64,000 bases of DNA, from positions 62,001-126,000 of the forward strand of contig NZ_JABASV010000004.1 in assembly GCF_016107625.1 (NCBI RefSeq), given 5' to 3'. Both the position numbers and the translations under genes were made by a program. Shown here piece after piece: positions 42,706 through 52,450 of the stretch. This DNA is from Vreelandella alkaliphila. Its GTDB lineage: Bacteria; Pseudomonadota; Gammaproteobacteria; Pseudomonadales; Halomonadaceae. The notes below the pieces were generated by a model that was given only the letters and a program-made list of their open reading frames with translations, was not told the origin of the DNA and did no database searches. Position 1 is the stretch's first letter. Each line of letters opens with the position of its first letter.

Positions 42706-43947
42706 TTATTCATAACGCAGTACATCGGCAGGCTGAACCCGAGCGGCCCGCCAAGCGGGATAAAGCGTCGAGAGGAAGGTCAGACCAAAGGCAGCGATGA
42801 CAATATCACGCACATCACCCCACTGCAGTTGAGAGGGCAAGTCACTAATAAAGTAAACCCCGGCATCCAAGAACTGAATACCGAAAGTTGTTTCAAACCA
42901 ACTGATCAAATCAGAGATAGTCAGTGCCAGGAGAACACCCACAGTAACGCCAATCGCAATACCTATCAGACCGATGGTGAGCCCTTGCACGATAAAAATC
43001 CCCATGATCGAACGTGGGGTGGCGCCTATGGTTCGTAAAATGGCAATATCCGCTCGCTTATCGGTCACTACCATCACTAGCGTAGACACTATATTAAACG
43101 CGGCAACGGCAATAATGACCGTAAGCAGCAATGCAATCATGCGCTTTTCCATCTGTATCGCTTGAAATAGACTGCCATGGGAAGCAGTCCAATCCGTACC
43201 GCGGTACCCTGCGCCAAGTTCGTTAACGATCGCTTGCGTTTCACTGCCAGCCACGAACAGGTCATCTAGTTCCAGCCGTAGGCCACCCACCGCGTCGCCC
43301 AGGCGCGCTAACGTTTGCATATCTTCAATATTGGCATAGGCCAGATTAGCGTCTAAATCAGCGCCTACACTAAAGATACCGCTAACAGTAAATCGCTTGA
43401 GTCTTGGAAAAACCCCCGCAGGCGTAATCGATGCCTCTGGAACAAGTAGCGTGACGCGATCACCTACCCCAACGCCCAACCGACGTGCCAGCATAGACCC
43501 CAGCACTACGTTCCACTCACCAGGCACCAGATCAGAAAGCTGACCTTGGCGCATATGCTCACCAATAATCGACACTTGATCTTCCCAGTCTGGATGGATG
43601 CCATTCACCATAGCGCCTTGGTTTCTACCACCCGCTGAAAACATTCCTTGCTGTTCAACATAAGGCGCTGCACCAATGACTCGCTCTCGCTCAACAAGCT
43701 GTTCTGCTAACGCCTGCCACTCAACTAACCCTGCTTGTGATTCAATTTTAGTGTGAGGCACCATTCCCAAAATTCGAGTACGGAGCTCGTGATCAAAACC
43801 ATTCATCACCGACAGCACAAGAATGAGCACTGCCACGCCAAGCATTAACCCCAGCATTGAAGTTAGCGAAATAAATGAAATAAAGTGGTTCCGGCGTTTA
43901 GCGCGCACGTAGCGCAGCCCCACCAGAAAAGGCAAACGATCAAGCAT
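42706..43947 (-). CDS. LolC/LolE family lipoprotein-releasing permease
   Basis: 413 residues from ATG 43947 (MLDRLPFLVGLRYVRAKRRN), AAGGA 8 bases upstream. Four membrane helices (about 20-45, 265-295, 315-350, 375-400) and a large periplasmic domain. FISFISLTSMLGLMLGVAVL and the C-terminal FLSTLYPAWRAARVQPADVL are typical. Only one permease is present here, whereas E. coli and Pseudomonas have both LolC and LolE around LolD. It could act as a homodimer (LolF-like), or the second gene could be elsewhere. I therefore leave the symbol blank. Confidence 0.92.
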   Translation of the reverse strand: MLDRLPFLVGLRYVRAKRRNHFISFISLTSMLGLMLGVAVLILVLSVMNGFDHELRTRILGMVPHTKIESQAGLVEWQALAEQLVERERVIGAAPYVEQQGMFSAGGRNQGAMVNGIHPDWEDQVSIIGEHMRQGQLSDLVPGEWNVVLGSMLARRLGVGVGDRVTLLVPEASITPAGVFPRLKRFTVSGIFSVGADLDANLAYANIEDMQTLARLGDAVGGLRLELDDLFVAGSETQAIVNELGAGYRGTDWTASHGSLFQAIQMEKRMIALLLTVIIAVAAFNIVSTLVMVVTDKRADIAILRTIGATPRSIMGIFIVQGLTIGLIGIAIGVTVGVLLALTISDLISWFETTFGIQFLDAGVYFISDLPSQLQWGDVRDIVIAAFGLTFLSTLYPAWRAARVQPADVLRYE

Positions 43948-44146
43948 GGCATCATTCCTTAGTAATAAGCGTCCATGGTACGGTTTTTTTAGCATGGGTG
44001 CATGTACGAACGCTGCGTTAGAGTAACAAGTCTGCCTACCGTTCCCTCAAGCACGGTAACGCTTGCATGTTGCTAAGCAAGCCCCTAAATTGCGCCCATT
44101 CTTCTTGTCGTTAGGGCAAGGATTTTTTCGACTATTAAGAGCATTC

Positions 44147-45217
44147 GTGACGTTGGCTAACAAGACTTACCGTTTATTGCCCGAGTGGTACCCCCAAGAC
44201 GGCTTGCAACTGACTTGGCCCCGCCCAGACGGCGACTGGGCACCGCTGTTATCGCGCATCGAAGCAACAATTGAGCGTATCGTGATTGCCACGACACGTT
44301 ATCAGCGCGTGTTAATCAGCGTTCCTGATGACACCACCCAGCGCCGCTTGGCTGAGACGTTTGAGGCCTATGGCATTGCCCAACAACAACTGATGCTCAT
44401 TGTCGCTCCCACGGATGACACTTGGGCCCGAGACCATGGGCCGATCACCGTGGTGGACGAAGCGCAGCAGCCACTCATGCTGGATTACACGTTTACTGGC
44501 TGGGGCGGTAAATTTCCTGCCGAGCATGACAATCGCCTCACTCAGTGGCTGGATGATGCAGGGGTGTGGACCTGCCCCATCGCTCCACGCAGCATGGTGC
44601 TAGAAGGCGGCGCGATTGAAACCGACGGAGAGGGCACACTGCTAACCACTGAGGCCTGCCTACTGAACCCCAACCGCAATCCGTCGCTTTCGCGTACGGA
44701 TGTTGAAGCCCAGTTAGCGGAAGATTTTGGCGTCGATCGAGTCCTATGGCTAGCAAATGGGCATCTTGAAGGTGACGATACTGACAGTCATGTTGATACG
44801 CTCGCGCGCTTTTGCAATCCCTCTACCATTGCGTATGTCCGCTGCGATGACTCCACTGATCCTCACTATCCAGCGCTAAACGCAATGGAGCAAGAGCTCA
44901 TGGCGTTTCGCCAGCGCAACGGCGAGCCCTACCAATTAATTGCTTTGCCGTGGCCACAAGCCTGCTTTGATCCTGAAGATGGTCATCGTCTCCCGGCTAC
45001 CTACGCTAATTTTTTAATTATCAATAATGCCGTACTGGTGCCCACGTACGGCGATCCCGCCGATCTGGTCGCGCTGCAAGCGTTGAGTATTGCCTTTCCA
45101 GAACACACCCTGATTCCTATCGAGTGTAATAGCGTCATTCGTCAGCATGGCAGCCTTCACTGTTTAACCATGCAGCTACCGAAAGGCACCCTTGCCCCTG
45201 CGCTTAGTCAATCCTAA
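44147..45217 (+). CDS. aguA: Agmatine deiminase family protein
   Basis: Converts agmatine to N-carbamoylputrescine. 356 residues from GTG 44147 (AAGAG 5 bases upstream); the frame is open to ATG 44063 but the extra 28 residues look unrelated. Motifs: RLLPEWYPQDGLQLTWPRP, DTWARDHGPITVVD, GGAIETDGEGTLLTTEACLL, NGHLEGDDTDSHVDTLARF, and nucleophile Cys in HGSLHCLTMQLPKG. A peptidylarginine deiminase-type fold; the pairing with aguB 9 bp downstream supports agmatine as substrate. Confidence 0.9.
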   Translation: MTLANKTYRLLPEWYPQDGLQLTWPRPDGDWAPLLSRIEATIERIVIATTRYQRVLISVPDDTTQRRLAETFEAYGIAQQQLMLIVAPTDDTWARDHGPITVVDEAQQPLMLDYTFTGWGGKFPAEHDNRLTQWLDDAGVWTCPIAPRSMVLEGGAIETDGEGTLLTTEACLLNPNRNPSLSRTDVEAQLAEDFGVDRVLWLANGHLEGDDTDSHVDTLARFCNPSTIAYVRCDDSTDPHYPALNAMEQELMAFRQRNGEPYQLIALPWPQACFDPEDGHRLPATYANFLIINNAVLVPTYGDPADLVALQALSIAFPEHTLIPIECNSVIRQHGSLHCLTMQLPKGTLAPALSQS

Positions 45218-45226
45218 GGAGCCATC

Positions 45227-46129
45227 ATGTCTAACAGCTTAACCGTCGGTATTGTTCAACAGCCAGCGTGGCCAGATAAAGCACGTAGCCTTGCTGCCAG
45301 CGAAGCAGGCATACGCTCAGTTGCTAGCCAAGGCGCACAATTAGTGTTGCTTCAGGAGCTGCATGCCACGCACTACTTTTGCCAGTACGAAGACCCTGCA
45401 CTGTTTGATTTGGCTGAACCACTAGACGGCCCTACTGGTCAGCACCTGGCCGAATTAGCCAAGGAGTTGAATATTGTGCTGGTGGGGTCGCTGTTTGAAA
45501 AGCGTGCGGCAGGGCTTTACCACAATACAGCCGTCGTTTATGACCGCGCAAAAGGACGTGTAGGACAGTACCGTAAAATGCACATCCCAGATGATCCGGC
45601 CTTTTACGAAAAGTTTTACTTTACCCCTGGTGATTCTGACGACGGACGTGGCCAAGGCTTCACGCCTATTGACACCTCTGTTGGGCGGCTAGGTATTCTG
45701 GTTTGTTGGGATCAATGGTACCCGGAAGCGGCACGCTTAATGGCACTAAGTGGTGCGGAGCTGCTTCTCTACCCCACGGCCATCGGCTGGGATCCAAGTG
45801 ATGATGACGCTGAAAAAGCCCGCCAGAAAGATGCTTGGACAATTATACAGCGCTCCCATGGCGTCGCTAACGGGCTGCCCGTGCTGGTCGCTAACCGAGT
45901 CGGCTTTGAACCCGACCACTCTGGCGTTGGTAACGGCATTGCGTTTTGGGGAGGAAGTTTTGTATGCGGCCCACAGGGAGAAATGCTAGCGCATGCAGGT
46001 GAAGAGACGCAGCAACTAGTCGTCAACATCGATATGGCGCGTAGCGAGAACACTCGGCGTATTTGGCCTTATTTGCGCGACCGCCGCATTGATGCTTACG
46101 GTGACTTAACACGCCGCTATCGCGATTGA
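45227..46129 (+). CDS. aguB: N-carbamoylputrescine amidohydrolase
   Basis: Nitrilase-superfamily enzyme that completes the agmatine to putrescine route. 300 residues. Catalytic Glu in LLQELHATHYFCQYED, Lys in YRKMHIPDDPAFYEKFYF and Cys in LGILVCWDQWYPEAARLMAL; the IPDDPAFYEKFYFTPGD stretch is diagnostic of AguB. AAGGAG lies just before its ATG. Two-gene operon with aguA. Confidence 0.94.
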   Translation: MSNSLTVGIVQQPAWPDKARSLAASEAGIRSVASQGAQLVLLQELHATHYFCQYEDPALFDLAEPLDGPTGQHLAELAKELNIVLVGSLFEKRAAGLYHNTAVVYDRAKGRVGQYRKMHIPDDPAFYEKFYFTPGDSDDGRGQGFTPIDTSVGRLGILVCWDQWYPEAARLMALSGAELLLYPTAIGWDPSDDDAEKARQKDAWTIIQRSHGVANGLPVLVANRVGFEPDHSGVGNGIAFWGGSFVCGPQGEMLAHAGEETQQLVVNIDMARSENTRRIWPYLRDRRIDAYGDLTRRYRD

Positions 46130-46158
46130 TAACCCACTCGCTAGATAACCAATCTCGA

Positions 46159-46205
46159 CTGATAAAAACACAAGCTGGTAAAAACATAAGCTGGTAAAAA
46201 CATAG
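46159..46205. repeat. Three-copy 16 bp tandem repeat
   Basis: Units ctgataaaaacacaag (46159), ctggtaaaaacataag (46175) and ctggtaaaaacatag (46191) lie between the convergent aguB and the Nudix fusion gene, beside a hairpin. The unit resembles the 17 bp array at 3350-3416; both share gtaaaaacaya. Confidence 0.8.
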
Positions 46206-46206
46206 A

Positions 46207-46231
46207 CGCCTGCTCTCATCGAGAGCAGGCG
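46207..46231. terminator. Hairpin between aguB and the Nudix-ThiE-like gene
   Basis: A perfect 11 bp stem cgcctgctctc / gagagcaggcg with loop atc. No T run on the plus strand; on the minus strand TCTATGTTTTTACC follows. It may end one or both convergent transcripts. Confidence 0.6.
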
Positions 46232-46271
46232 CAGCGTTCAAAATGCTAACGTGTGGCGATTGGCTTTGGCT

Positions 46272-47228
46272 TTACTTCCAAAAATCACGAATAGACGCAA
46301 TTCCCTGAGCGCCAACAGCGCGTGCATGGTTAGCATCAAAACGTGTCATACCACCCAGTGCAAATACCGGCATACCAGCACGTTCCACTAGCTGCTGGAA
46401 GTCATGCCACCCCAGTGGCGCCACTTCAGGATGCGAAGGCGTAGTGCGCAACGGCGACAGCGTGACAAAATCACAACCCAAAACCGCAGCCTGAGAAAGT
46501 TGCTTTTGATCGTGAGTCGACGCCGAGAGCCATTTATTTTCTGCAATCGGGCGACGCTCAAGGTCCATTAACCGTGCGCTGGTTAAATGAATACCGTCAG
46601 CATCAACAGCGTCAAGTAGTGCAGGCTCTCCATTCAGCAACAGCTTCGCATCGTACTGACGGCAAAGGCGCAGCGCGCGCTCAGCACGGGCAATGTATGC
46701 CGCTTCATCAAGATTTTTTGCCCGCAGCTGTACGAGTCTGACACCATCTTCACTAAGCGCTCTTTCTAACAAGCTATCGAAACGCTCTTCGTCAGCTTCT
46801 TCGCCGGTAATCAGGTAATCAGTGGGCAACATCACCGCACGCAAAATAGGCAAGTTAGCGGCAGGGAAAGGATAGTTCACCAACTCTTCCATAGGCACCC
46901 AGCGCACAGCCTGCCCCTCGCGGCCAAACGGCTCACCTGCAAACTCTTGGACTTGCCAAACATCTAGCAGGATGTGCTTATCAGGATACTCATGATGAAC
47001 GCGGATAAGTGGCCGAGCCCGTACAATCTCGACGCCAAGCTCTTCGTGAAGCTCACGCTTGAGACCTTCCAACCCTGTTTCATAAGGCGCCAGCTTGCCC
47101 CCAGGAAACTCCCATAGGCCGCCTTGATCGACATTAGAGGGCCGACGCGCAATCAGCACCCGCTTCTGATCGGCGCTGATCATTGCAGCCGCCGCGACAT
47201 GAACTCGTCGTTTTACCATTACACTCAT
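46272..47228 (-). CDS. Nudix hydrolase fused to a ThiE/TenI-like domain
   Basis: About 318 residues with two domains. Residues 1-130 form a MutT-like Nudix domain with GGLWEFPGGKLAPYETGLEG, then LKRELHEELGVEI, all metal Glu kept; this is close to the 8-oxo-dGTPase MutT. Residues 140-318 are a TIM barrel like thiamine-phosphate synthase (RLVQLRAKNLDEA, DGIHLTSARL, CDFVTLSPLRTTPSHP, PVFALGGM). Residues that bind substrate and Mg in ThiE appear changed, so thiamine synthesis is doubtful. The fusion is common near argJ-secA in gammaproteobacteria. Start uncertain (GTG 47243 or ATG 47228/47219). Confidence 0.88.
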   Translation of the reverse strand: MSVMVKRRVHVAAAAMISADQKRVLIARRPSNVDQGGLWEFPGGKLAPYETGLEGLKRELHEELGVEIVRARPLIRVHHEYPDKHILLDVWQVQEFAGEPFGREGQAVRWVPMEELVNYPFPAANLPILRAVMLPTDYLITGEEADEERFDSLLERALSEDGVRLVQLRAKNLDEAAYIARAERALRLCRQYDAKLLLNGEPALLDAVDADGIHLTSARLMDLERRPIAENKWLSASTHDQKQLSQAAVLGCDFVTLSPLRTTPSHPEVAPLGWHDFQQLVERAGMPVFALGGMTRFDANHARAVGAQGIASIRDFWK

Positions 47229-47330
47229 TACGTCTTTACCCACTTTTTGCGCGCCGCCCTAACCAAAGACGACGCTATCTCGCTGCATTAGCACGTCACT
47301 GCAACTGTTTTGGCTACTTTTCAGTGCGCT

Positions 47331-48560
47331 TCAGCTACGGTAATCCGCGTTGATAGTCACATAGTCATGAGATAGGTCCGAGGTCCACACAGTGGCACTC
47401 TCTTCACCACGGCCCAAATTAATGCGAATGATGATCTCTTCCTGCGCCATGACAGCGCTGCCCGCTGCTTCTGTATAACTGTCGGCACGGCCGCCCTGTT
47501 CAACCAAGCGAACGTCACCTAAATCAATCACGACTTGATTAACATCGAATGCCTCAACCGGCGCGCGCCCAACAGCGGCTAGAATACGCCCCCAGTTAGC
47601 ATCAGAAGCGTAGAGCGCAGTCTTCACCAGCGGCGAATGAGCAACGGTAAAAGCGACATCCAAGGCTTCCTGCCGAGTGGTCGCTTCATCCACCTGGAGC
47701 GTCACAAACTTAGTTGCCCCTTCACCATCACGAATAATCGCTTGAGCAAGCTCGGTCATGACGCATTGCAGCGCATTGCGGAAAATGGCCACCTGCTCTT
47801 CATTTTCGATGCGAGCGCCGGTACCTGTCGCTGCCAACATGCACGCATCGTTGGTTGATGTATCGCTATCGACAGTGATGCAGTTAAAGGAGTGATCTAC
47901 CGTTTCACGTAACAAACTTGCTAACAACGGCTGCGCAATCGCCGCATCCGTTACCACAAAGCCCAACATGGTAGCCATATTAGGCTTAATCATGCCTGAA
48001 CCTTTGGTAATACCGTTGATCGTGACCTGCTGATCGCCAATTGAAACGGTTGCCGTTGCGCCCTTGGCACGGGTATCCGTGGTTAGAATTCCCTCACCCG
48101 CTTGCTGCCAAGCAAGGCTAGTATCCGTTAAGGAATTTAGCGCATGGGGTATACCGGCAAGCAGGCGCGTCATGGGCAGAGGTTCACCTATCACGCCGGT
48201 TGAAAAGGGCAAGACCTGGCTTTTATCAACGCCCATTTGCTCAGCAAGCGCTTCACAGCTGGCATAAGCATCCTGCAAGCCTGATGCGCCAGTACCAGCA
48301 TTGGCATTGCCAGTATTTACCAGCCAGTAGCGAGGCACACGCCCTGCGCTTGTACACGCTTCAAGATGCGCTTTCGCAACGACCACTGGGGCAGCGCAAA
48401 ACGCATTACGAGTAAAAACCCCAGCTACCGTGGCAGTTTCAGGTAGCTCAATCACCACAACATCACGGCGATCCGGCTTTTTAATACCTGCCATTGCACT
48501 ACCCAGGCGCACCCCATTAAGGGGTGGCAATTCCGGAAAAGCAAGATTTCCCACCGCCAT
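47331..48560 (-). CDS. argJ: Bifunctional ornithine acetyltransferase/N-acetylglutamate synthase
   Basis: Recycles acetyl groups in arginine synthesis. 409 residues from ATG 48560, with AAAGGAG upstream; the frame extends 10 codons further. The self-cleavage and nucleophile site is in KGSGMIKPNMATMLGFV, between Ala and Thr. NTGNANAGTG, TDTRAKGATATV, and CITVDSDTSTNDACMLAATG confirm the family. Lies 36 bp after secA, the Pseudomonas order. Confidence 0.96.
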   Translation of the reverse strand: MAVGNLAFPELPPLNGVRLGSAMAGIKKPDRRDVVVIELPETATVAGVFTRNAFCAAPVVVAKAHLEACTSAGRVPRYWLVNTGNANAGTGASGLQDAYASCEALAEQMGVDKSQVLPFSTGVIGEPLPMTRLLAGIPHALNSLTDTSLAWQQAGEGILTTDTRAKGATATVSIGDQQVTINGITKGSGMIKPNMATMLGFVVTDAAIAQPLLASLLRETVDHSFNCITVDSDTSTNDACMLAATGTGARIENEEQVAIFRNALQCVMTELAQAIIRDGEGATKFVTLQVDEATTRQEALDVAFTVAHSPLVKTALYASDANWGRILAAVGRAPVEAFDVNQVVIDLGDVRLVEQGGRADSYTEAAGSAVMAQEEIIIRINLGRGEESATVWTSDLSHDYVTINADYRS

Positions 48561-48596
48561 GTTTTTCTCCTTTGCGCTCAATTTCGCCACGCGTGA

Positions 48597-51329
48597 TTAG
48601 CTTAGTTTTCCGCAGCACTGCTTATATTTTTTACCGGACCCACATGAGCACGGATCATTGCGCCCTACTTTCGGTCCTTCACGACGCAGCGGACGACCAT
48701 CAGTCCCTGGCGCTTCCTGTGAAACATCGTCCTGCTGGGCATTAGGGTCGTCGTGGCGGCTTGCTGCTGTCGCACGTTCACGTACTGACTCTTCACGGCG
48801 CTTTTGCTCTAACGCATCAACCTCTTCAGGCTGACGGACCTGAACATGGCTTAAAATACGCGTAACGTCAGCTTTGATGTTCGTTAGCAGATGCTGGAAC
48901 AACTCGAAGGACTCTCGCTTGTACTCTTGCTTAGGGTTCTTCTGGGCGTAGCCACGCAAATGAATGCCGCGACGCAAGTGATCCATCGACTGAAGATGCT
49001 CTTTCCAACGGGTATCCAATACCTGGAGCATTACTTGCTTTTCAAAACGGCGAATCAACGTGGCACCAGCAGCCTCAATTTTGGCTTGATACGCATCGCG
49101 GTGCATCGCTTGTAAACGCTCACGCAGCTTCTCTTCACTGAAGCGCTCATCCTCTGCCGCCCACTGGGTAACAGGAGCATCAAGATTGAATTCAGTTTTA
49201 AGATGCGCCTCTAACCCAGGCAAATCCCACTGCTCAGCCAGGCTCTGAGGTGGCACATAATCACTGATGGCATCTTCCATGACTTCTTCACGAATACCGA
49301 TAACGGCGTCGGAAACCTCATCAGCGGAAAGAATTTCATTTCGCTGTTCGTAGATAACTCGGCGCTGGTCGTTAGCGACATCATCGTATTCGAGCAACTG
49401 CTTGCGGATATCAAAGTTACGCCCCTCTACTTTTTTCTGGGCGCGCTCAACAGCGTTAGACACCATCTTGTGCTCAATCGCCTCACCGCGTTCTAGCCCG
49501 AGAGCCAGCATCAAGCGCTTCACTCGGTCAGAACCAAACAAACGCATCAAACTGTCTTCTAACGAGAGGAAGAAGCGTGTAGAGCCTGGGTCACCTTGAC
49601 GTCCCGCACGACCACGCAACTGGTTATCAATACGACGGGACTCATGGCGCTCAGAACCAATCACATGCAAACCACCCGCTTCTAAAACACCGTCATGACG
49701 CTTCTGCCACTCCGCCTTGAGAGCATCAATCTGTTCTTGGGTAGGATTTTGCAGCTTAGCTGCTTCTGCTTCCCAGTTCCCCCCCAGGACGATATCGGTA
49801 CCACGACCCGCCATATTCGTTGCAATAGTAATGGCGCCAGGACGACCTGCTTGAGCGATGATTTCTGCTTCGCTTTGGTGCTGTTTAGCATTCAGCACAT
49901 TAAACGCCAGGCCAGCTTCGCGCATAAGGCGAGCTAGGTACTCAGAGGTTTCAATCGAAGCAGTACCGACTAGAACAGGGCGTCCCGCTTCGGTTTCGGC
50001 CCTCACATCTTTAATAATCGCTTCGTATTTCTCTTCCGCACTCAGATAAACCAAATCATTCAGATCTTTACGAGCAAGCGGTCGGTTCGTTGGAATGACG
50101 ACCACATCCAGGCCATAAATTTGCCGAAATTCGAACGCTTCGGTATCAGCGGTGCCGGTCATACCTGCGAGCTTTTCATACAAACGGAAATAGTTCTGGA
50201 AAGTAGTCGATGCCAGTGTCTGGCTCTCTCGCTGAACCGTCACCCCTTCTTTCGCTTCAACCGCTTGGTGAAGCCCTTCTGACCAACGGCGTCCCGGCAT
50301 ACTACGCCCAGTATGCTCATCAACGATGACGACCTGGCCTTCAGATACGATGTAGTCAACGTCTAAATGATAAAGATGCCGTGCGCGCAGCGCGGAATGC
50401 ATATGCTGAAGCAAGTTTAGGTTTTGTGCGGCATAAAGCGATTCGCCCTCGCCCAACAGCCCTTCGGCACGCATTAGCTCTTCAACTTTGTTATGCCCCT
50501 GCTCGGTAAGCTCTACCTGCTTTTGTTTTTCATCAAGCAGGAAATCTCCCGTGACCGGCGCATCACTGTCCTCAGAGGCTTCACCTTGCTCTAACTGTTG
50601 AGCCAGGCGATTCACAATGCCATACAAATCAGTGTTTTCATCCACTGCGCCTGAGATAATTAACGGCGTACGGGCCTCATCAATTAAAATAGAGTCAACT
50701 TCATCGACAATGGCGTAATGCAGACCACGCTGCACTTTATCCTCAAGCGCGAATGCCATGTTGTCGCGCAGATAGTCGAAACCAAACTCATTGTTAGTGC
50801 CGTAAGTGATGTCACACTGATAGGCATGGCGCTTCTCTTCACCCGTTTGACCAGCATAGATAACGCCTACCGATAGCCCAAGAAACTCATACAAGGGCCG
50901 CATCCACTCAGCATCACGGCGAGCAAGGTAGTCGTTAACGGTGACAACATGCACACCCTTGCTTGGCAGCGCATTTAAATAGACGGCAAGCGTCGCCACC
51001 AGGGTTTTACCCTCACCGGTTTTCATTTCCGCAATACGGCCACGATGCAACGCCATGCCACCGACCATCTGGACGTCAAAGTGGCGCATTTTCATTACCC
51101 GCTTACTGGCCTCTCGCACGACGGCAAACGCTTCGGGCAATAAACTATCAACAGACGCGCCTTCTGCTAATTTTTGACGGAGCAGCCCTGTTTTTGCCTG
51201 CAACTCAGCGTCACTCACCCCTTCAAGCGCTTGCTCTAAAACGTTAATACTGAGCACACTTTTTTGCATGCGTTTAACGTCGCGATCATTTTTAGAGCCA
51301 ACGACTTTACGTAACAAATTATTAATCAT
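48597..51329 (-). CDS. secA: Preprotein translocase ATPase SecA
   Basis: Motor of Sec export, 910 residues. Walker [12 protein letters not shown] (Gly105-Thr109), Walker B-like region [17 protein letters not shown], helicase motifs [13 protein letters not shown] and [11 protein letters not shown], and the C-terminal zinc tail [20 protein letters not shown] that binds SecB and phospholipid. An acidic insertion [15 protein letters not shown] near 255 is typical of gammaproteobacterial SecA. SecM is not seen upstream. Confidence 0.97.
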   Translation of the reverse strand: MINNLLRKVVGSKNDRDVKRMQKSVLSINVLEQALEGVSDAELQAKTGLLRQKLAEGASVDSLLPEAFAVVREASKRVMKMRHFDVQMVGGMALHRGRIAEMKTGEGKTLVATLAVYLNALPSKGVHVVTVNDYLARRDAEWMRPLYEFLGLSVGVIYAGQTGEEKRHAYQCDITYGTNNEFGFDYLRDNMAFALEDKVQRGLHYAIVDEVDSILIDEARTPLIISGAVDENTDLYGIVNRLAQQLEQGEASEDSDAPVTGDFLLDEKQKQVELTEQGHNKVEELMRAEGLLGEGESLYAAQNLNLLQHMHSALRARHLYHLDVDYIVSEGQVVIVDEHTGRSMPGRRWSEGLHQAVEAKEGVTVQRESQTLASTTFQNYFRLYEKLAGMTGTADTEAFEFRQIYGLDVVVIPTNRPLARKDLNDLVYLSAEEKYEAIIKDVRAETEAGRPVLVGTASIETSEYLARLMREAGLAFNVLNAKQHQSEAEIIAQAGRPGAITIATNMAGRGTDIVLGGNWEAEAAKLQNPTQEQIDALKAEWQKRHDGVLEAGGLHVIGSERHESRRIDNQLRGRAGRQGDPGSTRFFLSLEDSLMRLFGSDRVKRLMLALGLERGEAIEHKMVSNAVERAQKKVEGRNFDIRKQLLEYDDVANDQRRVIYEQRNEILSADEVSDAVIGIREEVMEDAISDYVPPQSLAEQWDLPGLEAHLKTEFNLDAPVTQWAAEDERFSEEKLRERLQAMHRDAYQAKIEAAGATLIRRFEKQVMLQVLDTRWKEHLQSMDHLRRGIHLRGYAQKNPKQEYKRESFELFQHLLTNIKADVTRILSHVQVRQPEEVDALEQKRREESVRERATAASRHDDPNAQQDDVSQEAPGTDGRPLRREGPKVGRNDPCSCGSGKKYKQCCGKLS

Positions 51330-51397
51330 GAAAGTTCCAAATCTTCACGAGCGCTCCATTCAGGCGCGCCCTTTATATAAGGCAAATAAGGGTAAAT

Positions 51398-51766
51398 TTA
51401 GTAAACGGACAGCTGAGCTGGCGGGCCACGAGGGGTCAGCACATCAATCGCGGCAACCAATCGACGTGGGATATGAAGAAAGTAGCGGGAACAGTGCAAG
51501 ACGACAGGATGGATACGCGCTTTTTTTCTTACCCAGCGGCGCAGCGCAAAGCGCTTCTTAGCGATCCATTCAGATTGGGCACGCAGCATTGCGGGTACCC
51601 AAAAGCAGATGATGACGCCGCGTTCACCACTACGAAATGCATCTGAAGGATGTAAACTAGCAGGTAACAAACAGCTCACTAAGAGGCCTGCCAGCCACCA
51701 ACGCGCTAGGCCATTTCGGCGTTGCCGCCGCGGCGAAGCAGACAAAACATCTGGCGTTGATGACAT
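51398..51766 (-). CDS. Uncharacterised basic membrane ORF
   Basis: 122 codons, product not recognised. It has a hydrophobic segment LARWWLAGLLVSCLLPASL (about 20-38), a second possible one (GVIICFWVPAML), and a strongly basic centre and C-terminal half (AKKRFALRRWVRKKARI). Start context is weak: GGAG lies about 13 bases before the ATG. It lies between secA (minus) and dciA (plus), where P. aeruginosa also has an uncharacterised gene, though I cannot claim homology. It may be a chance ORF. Confidence 0.4.
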   Translation of the reverse strand: MSSTPDVLSASPRRQRRNGLARWWLAGLLVSCLLPASLHPSDAFRSGERGVIICFWVPAMLRAQSEWIAKKRFALRRWVRKKARIHPVVLHCSRYFLHIPRRLVAAIDVLTPRGPPAQLSVY

Positions 51767-51877
51767 GCTGTGGACTGGCTCCCGAGCGTGTTAGGCTCTA
51801 TCAATTAAAAGACAATACAGAACGCTGGTGGCAACCGTGAGTGTGGCGCAGCCAGCAACGTTCCAGGAATCAAGTTA

Positions 51878-52354
51878 ATGAGTATAAAGGTTAAGCGATC
51901 CCGCGCACAGCCCATTACCCAACTGCTGACCAAGTCGGGCAGCGCTGGACAGCTTATGCGACAGTCCCGCTTAATTGATCAGGCTCAGCGTCATTTACGC
52001 GCCCACCTTCCTGAAGCAATGCGTGAGCATATTTTCGTCGGGGGCTTTCGGGACGGCCGATTGACGTTAATAAGTGGCCAAGCAAGCTGGTTAACGTGGT
52101 TACGCTATGAACAGCCGCGATTGCTAACCCTACTGCATCAATTGCCAGGGTTTGAAAGCGTTACCGGCTTTACCCTGAAAGTGCGGCCCGTTCGGCCAAT
52201 TGAAAGCCCCAAACGCTACACGCGCACCCTCTCAGAAAATGCAGGAAAAACGCTGACCGAATGCGCTAAAGACACTGACAACCCCTCACTTAAAAACGCC
52301 CTGGAGCGCCTTGCGGCGCATGCACCTAATCATTCAGATGACAAACATTCATAG
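51878..52354 (+). CDS. dciA: DciA replicative-helicase loader
   Basis: DUF721 protein of 158 residues, the ancestral loader or operator of the DnaB helicase in bacteria lacking DnaC. The DciA domain spans about 15-105 (LIDQAQRHLRAHLPEAMREH, GGFRDGRLTLISGQASWLTW, LRYEQPRLLTLLHQLPGF). A disordered basic then acidic C-terminal tail follows. Convergent with lpxC; they share a bidirectional terminator. Position between secA and lpxC is conserved in Pseudomonas. Confidence 0.88.
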   Translation: MSIKVKRSRAQPITQLLTKSGSAGQLMRQSRLIDQAQRHLRAHLPEAMREHIFVGGFRDGRLTLISGQASWLTWLRYEQPRLLTLLHQLPGFESVTGFTLKVRPVRPIESPKRYTRTLSENAGKTLTECAKDTDNPSLKNALERLAAHAPNHSDDKHS

Positions 52355-52379
52355 CCACGTATTGCCAGTGCCAATACGC

Positions 52380-52407
52380 AAAAAGCACCGCTAAAGCGGT
52401 GCTTTTT
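52380..52407. terminator. Bidirectional terminator between dciA and lpxC
   Basis: aaaaagcaccgc / gcggtgcttttt with loop taaa: a 12 bp stem including A and T runs on both sides. It serves dciA (plus) and lpxC (minus). Confidence 0.92.
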
Positions 52408-52450
52408 ACTATTGCTGTATGCTTACTCACCCGCCCAACAAGCGTTCAAT

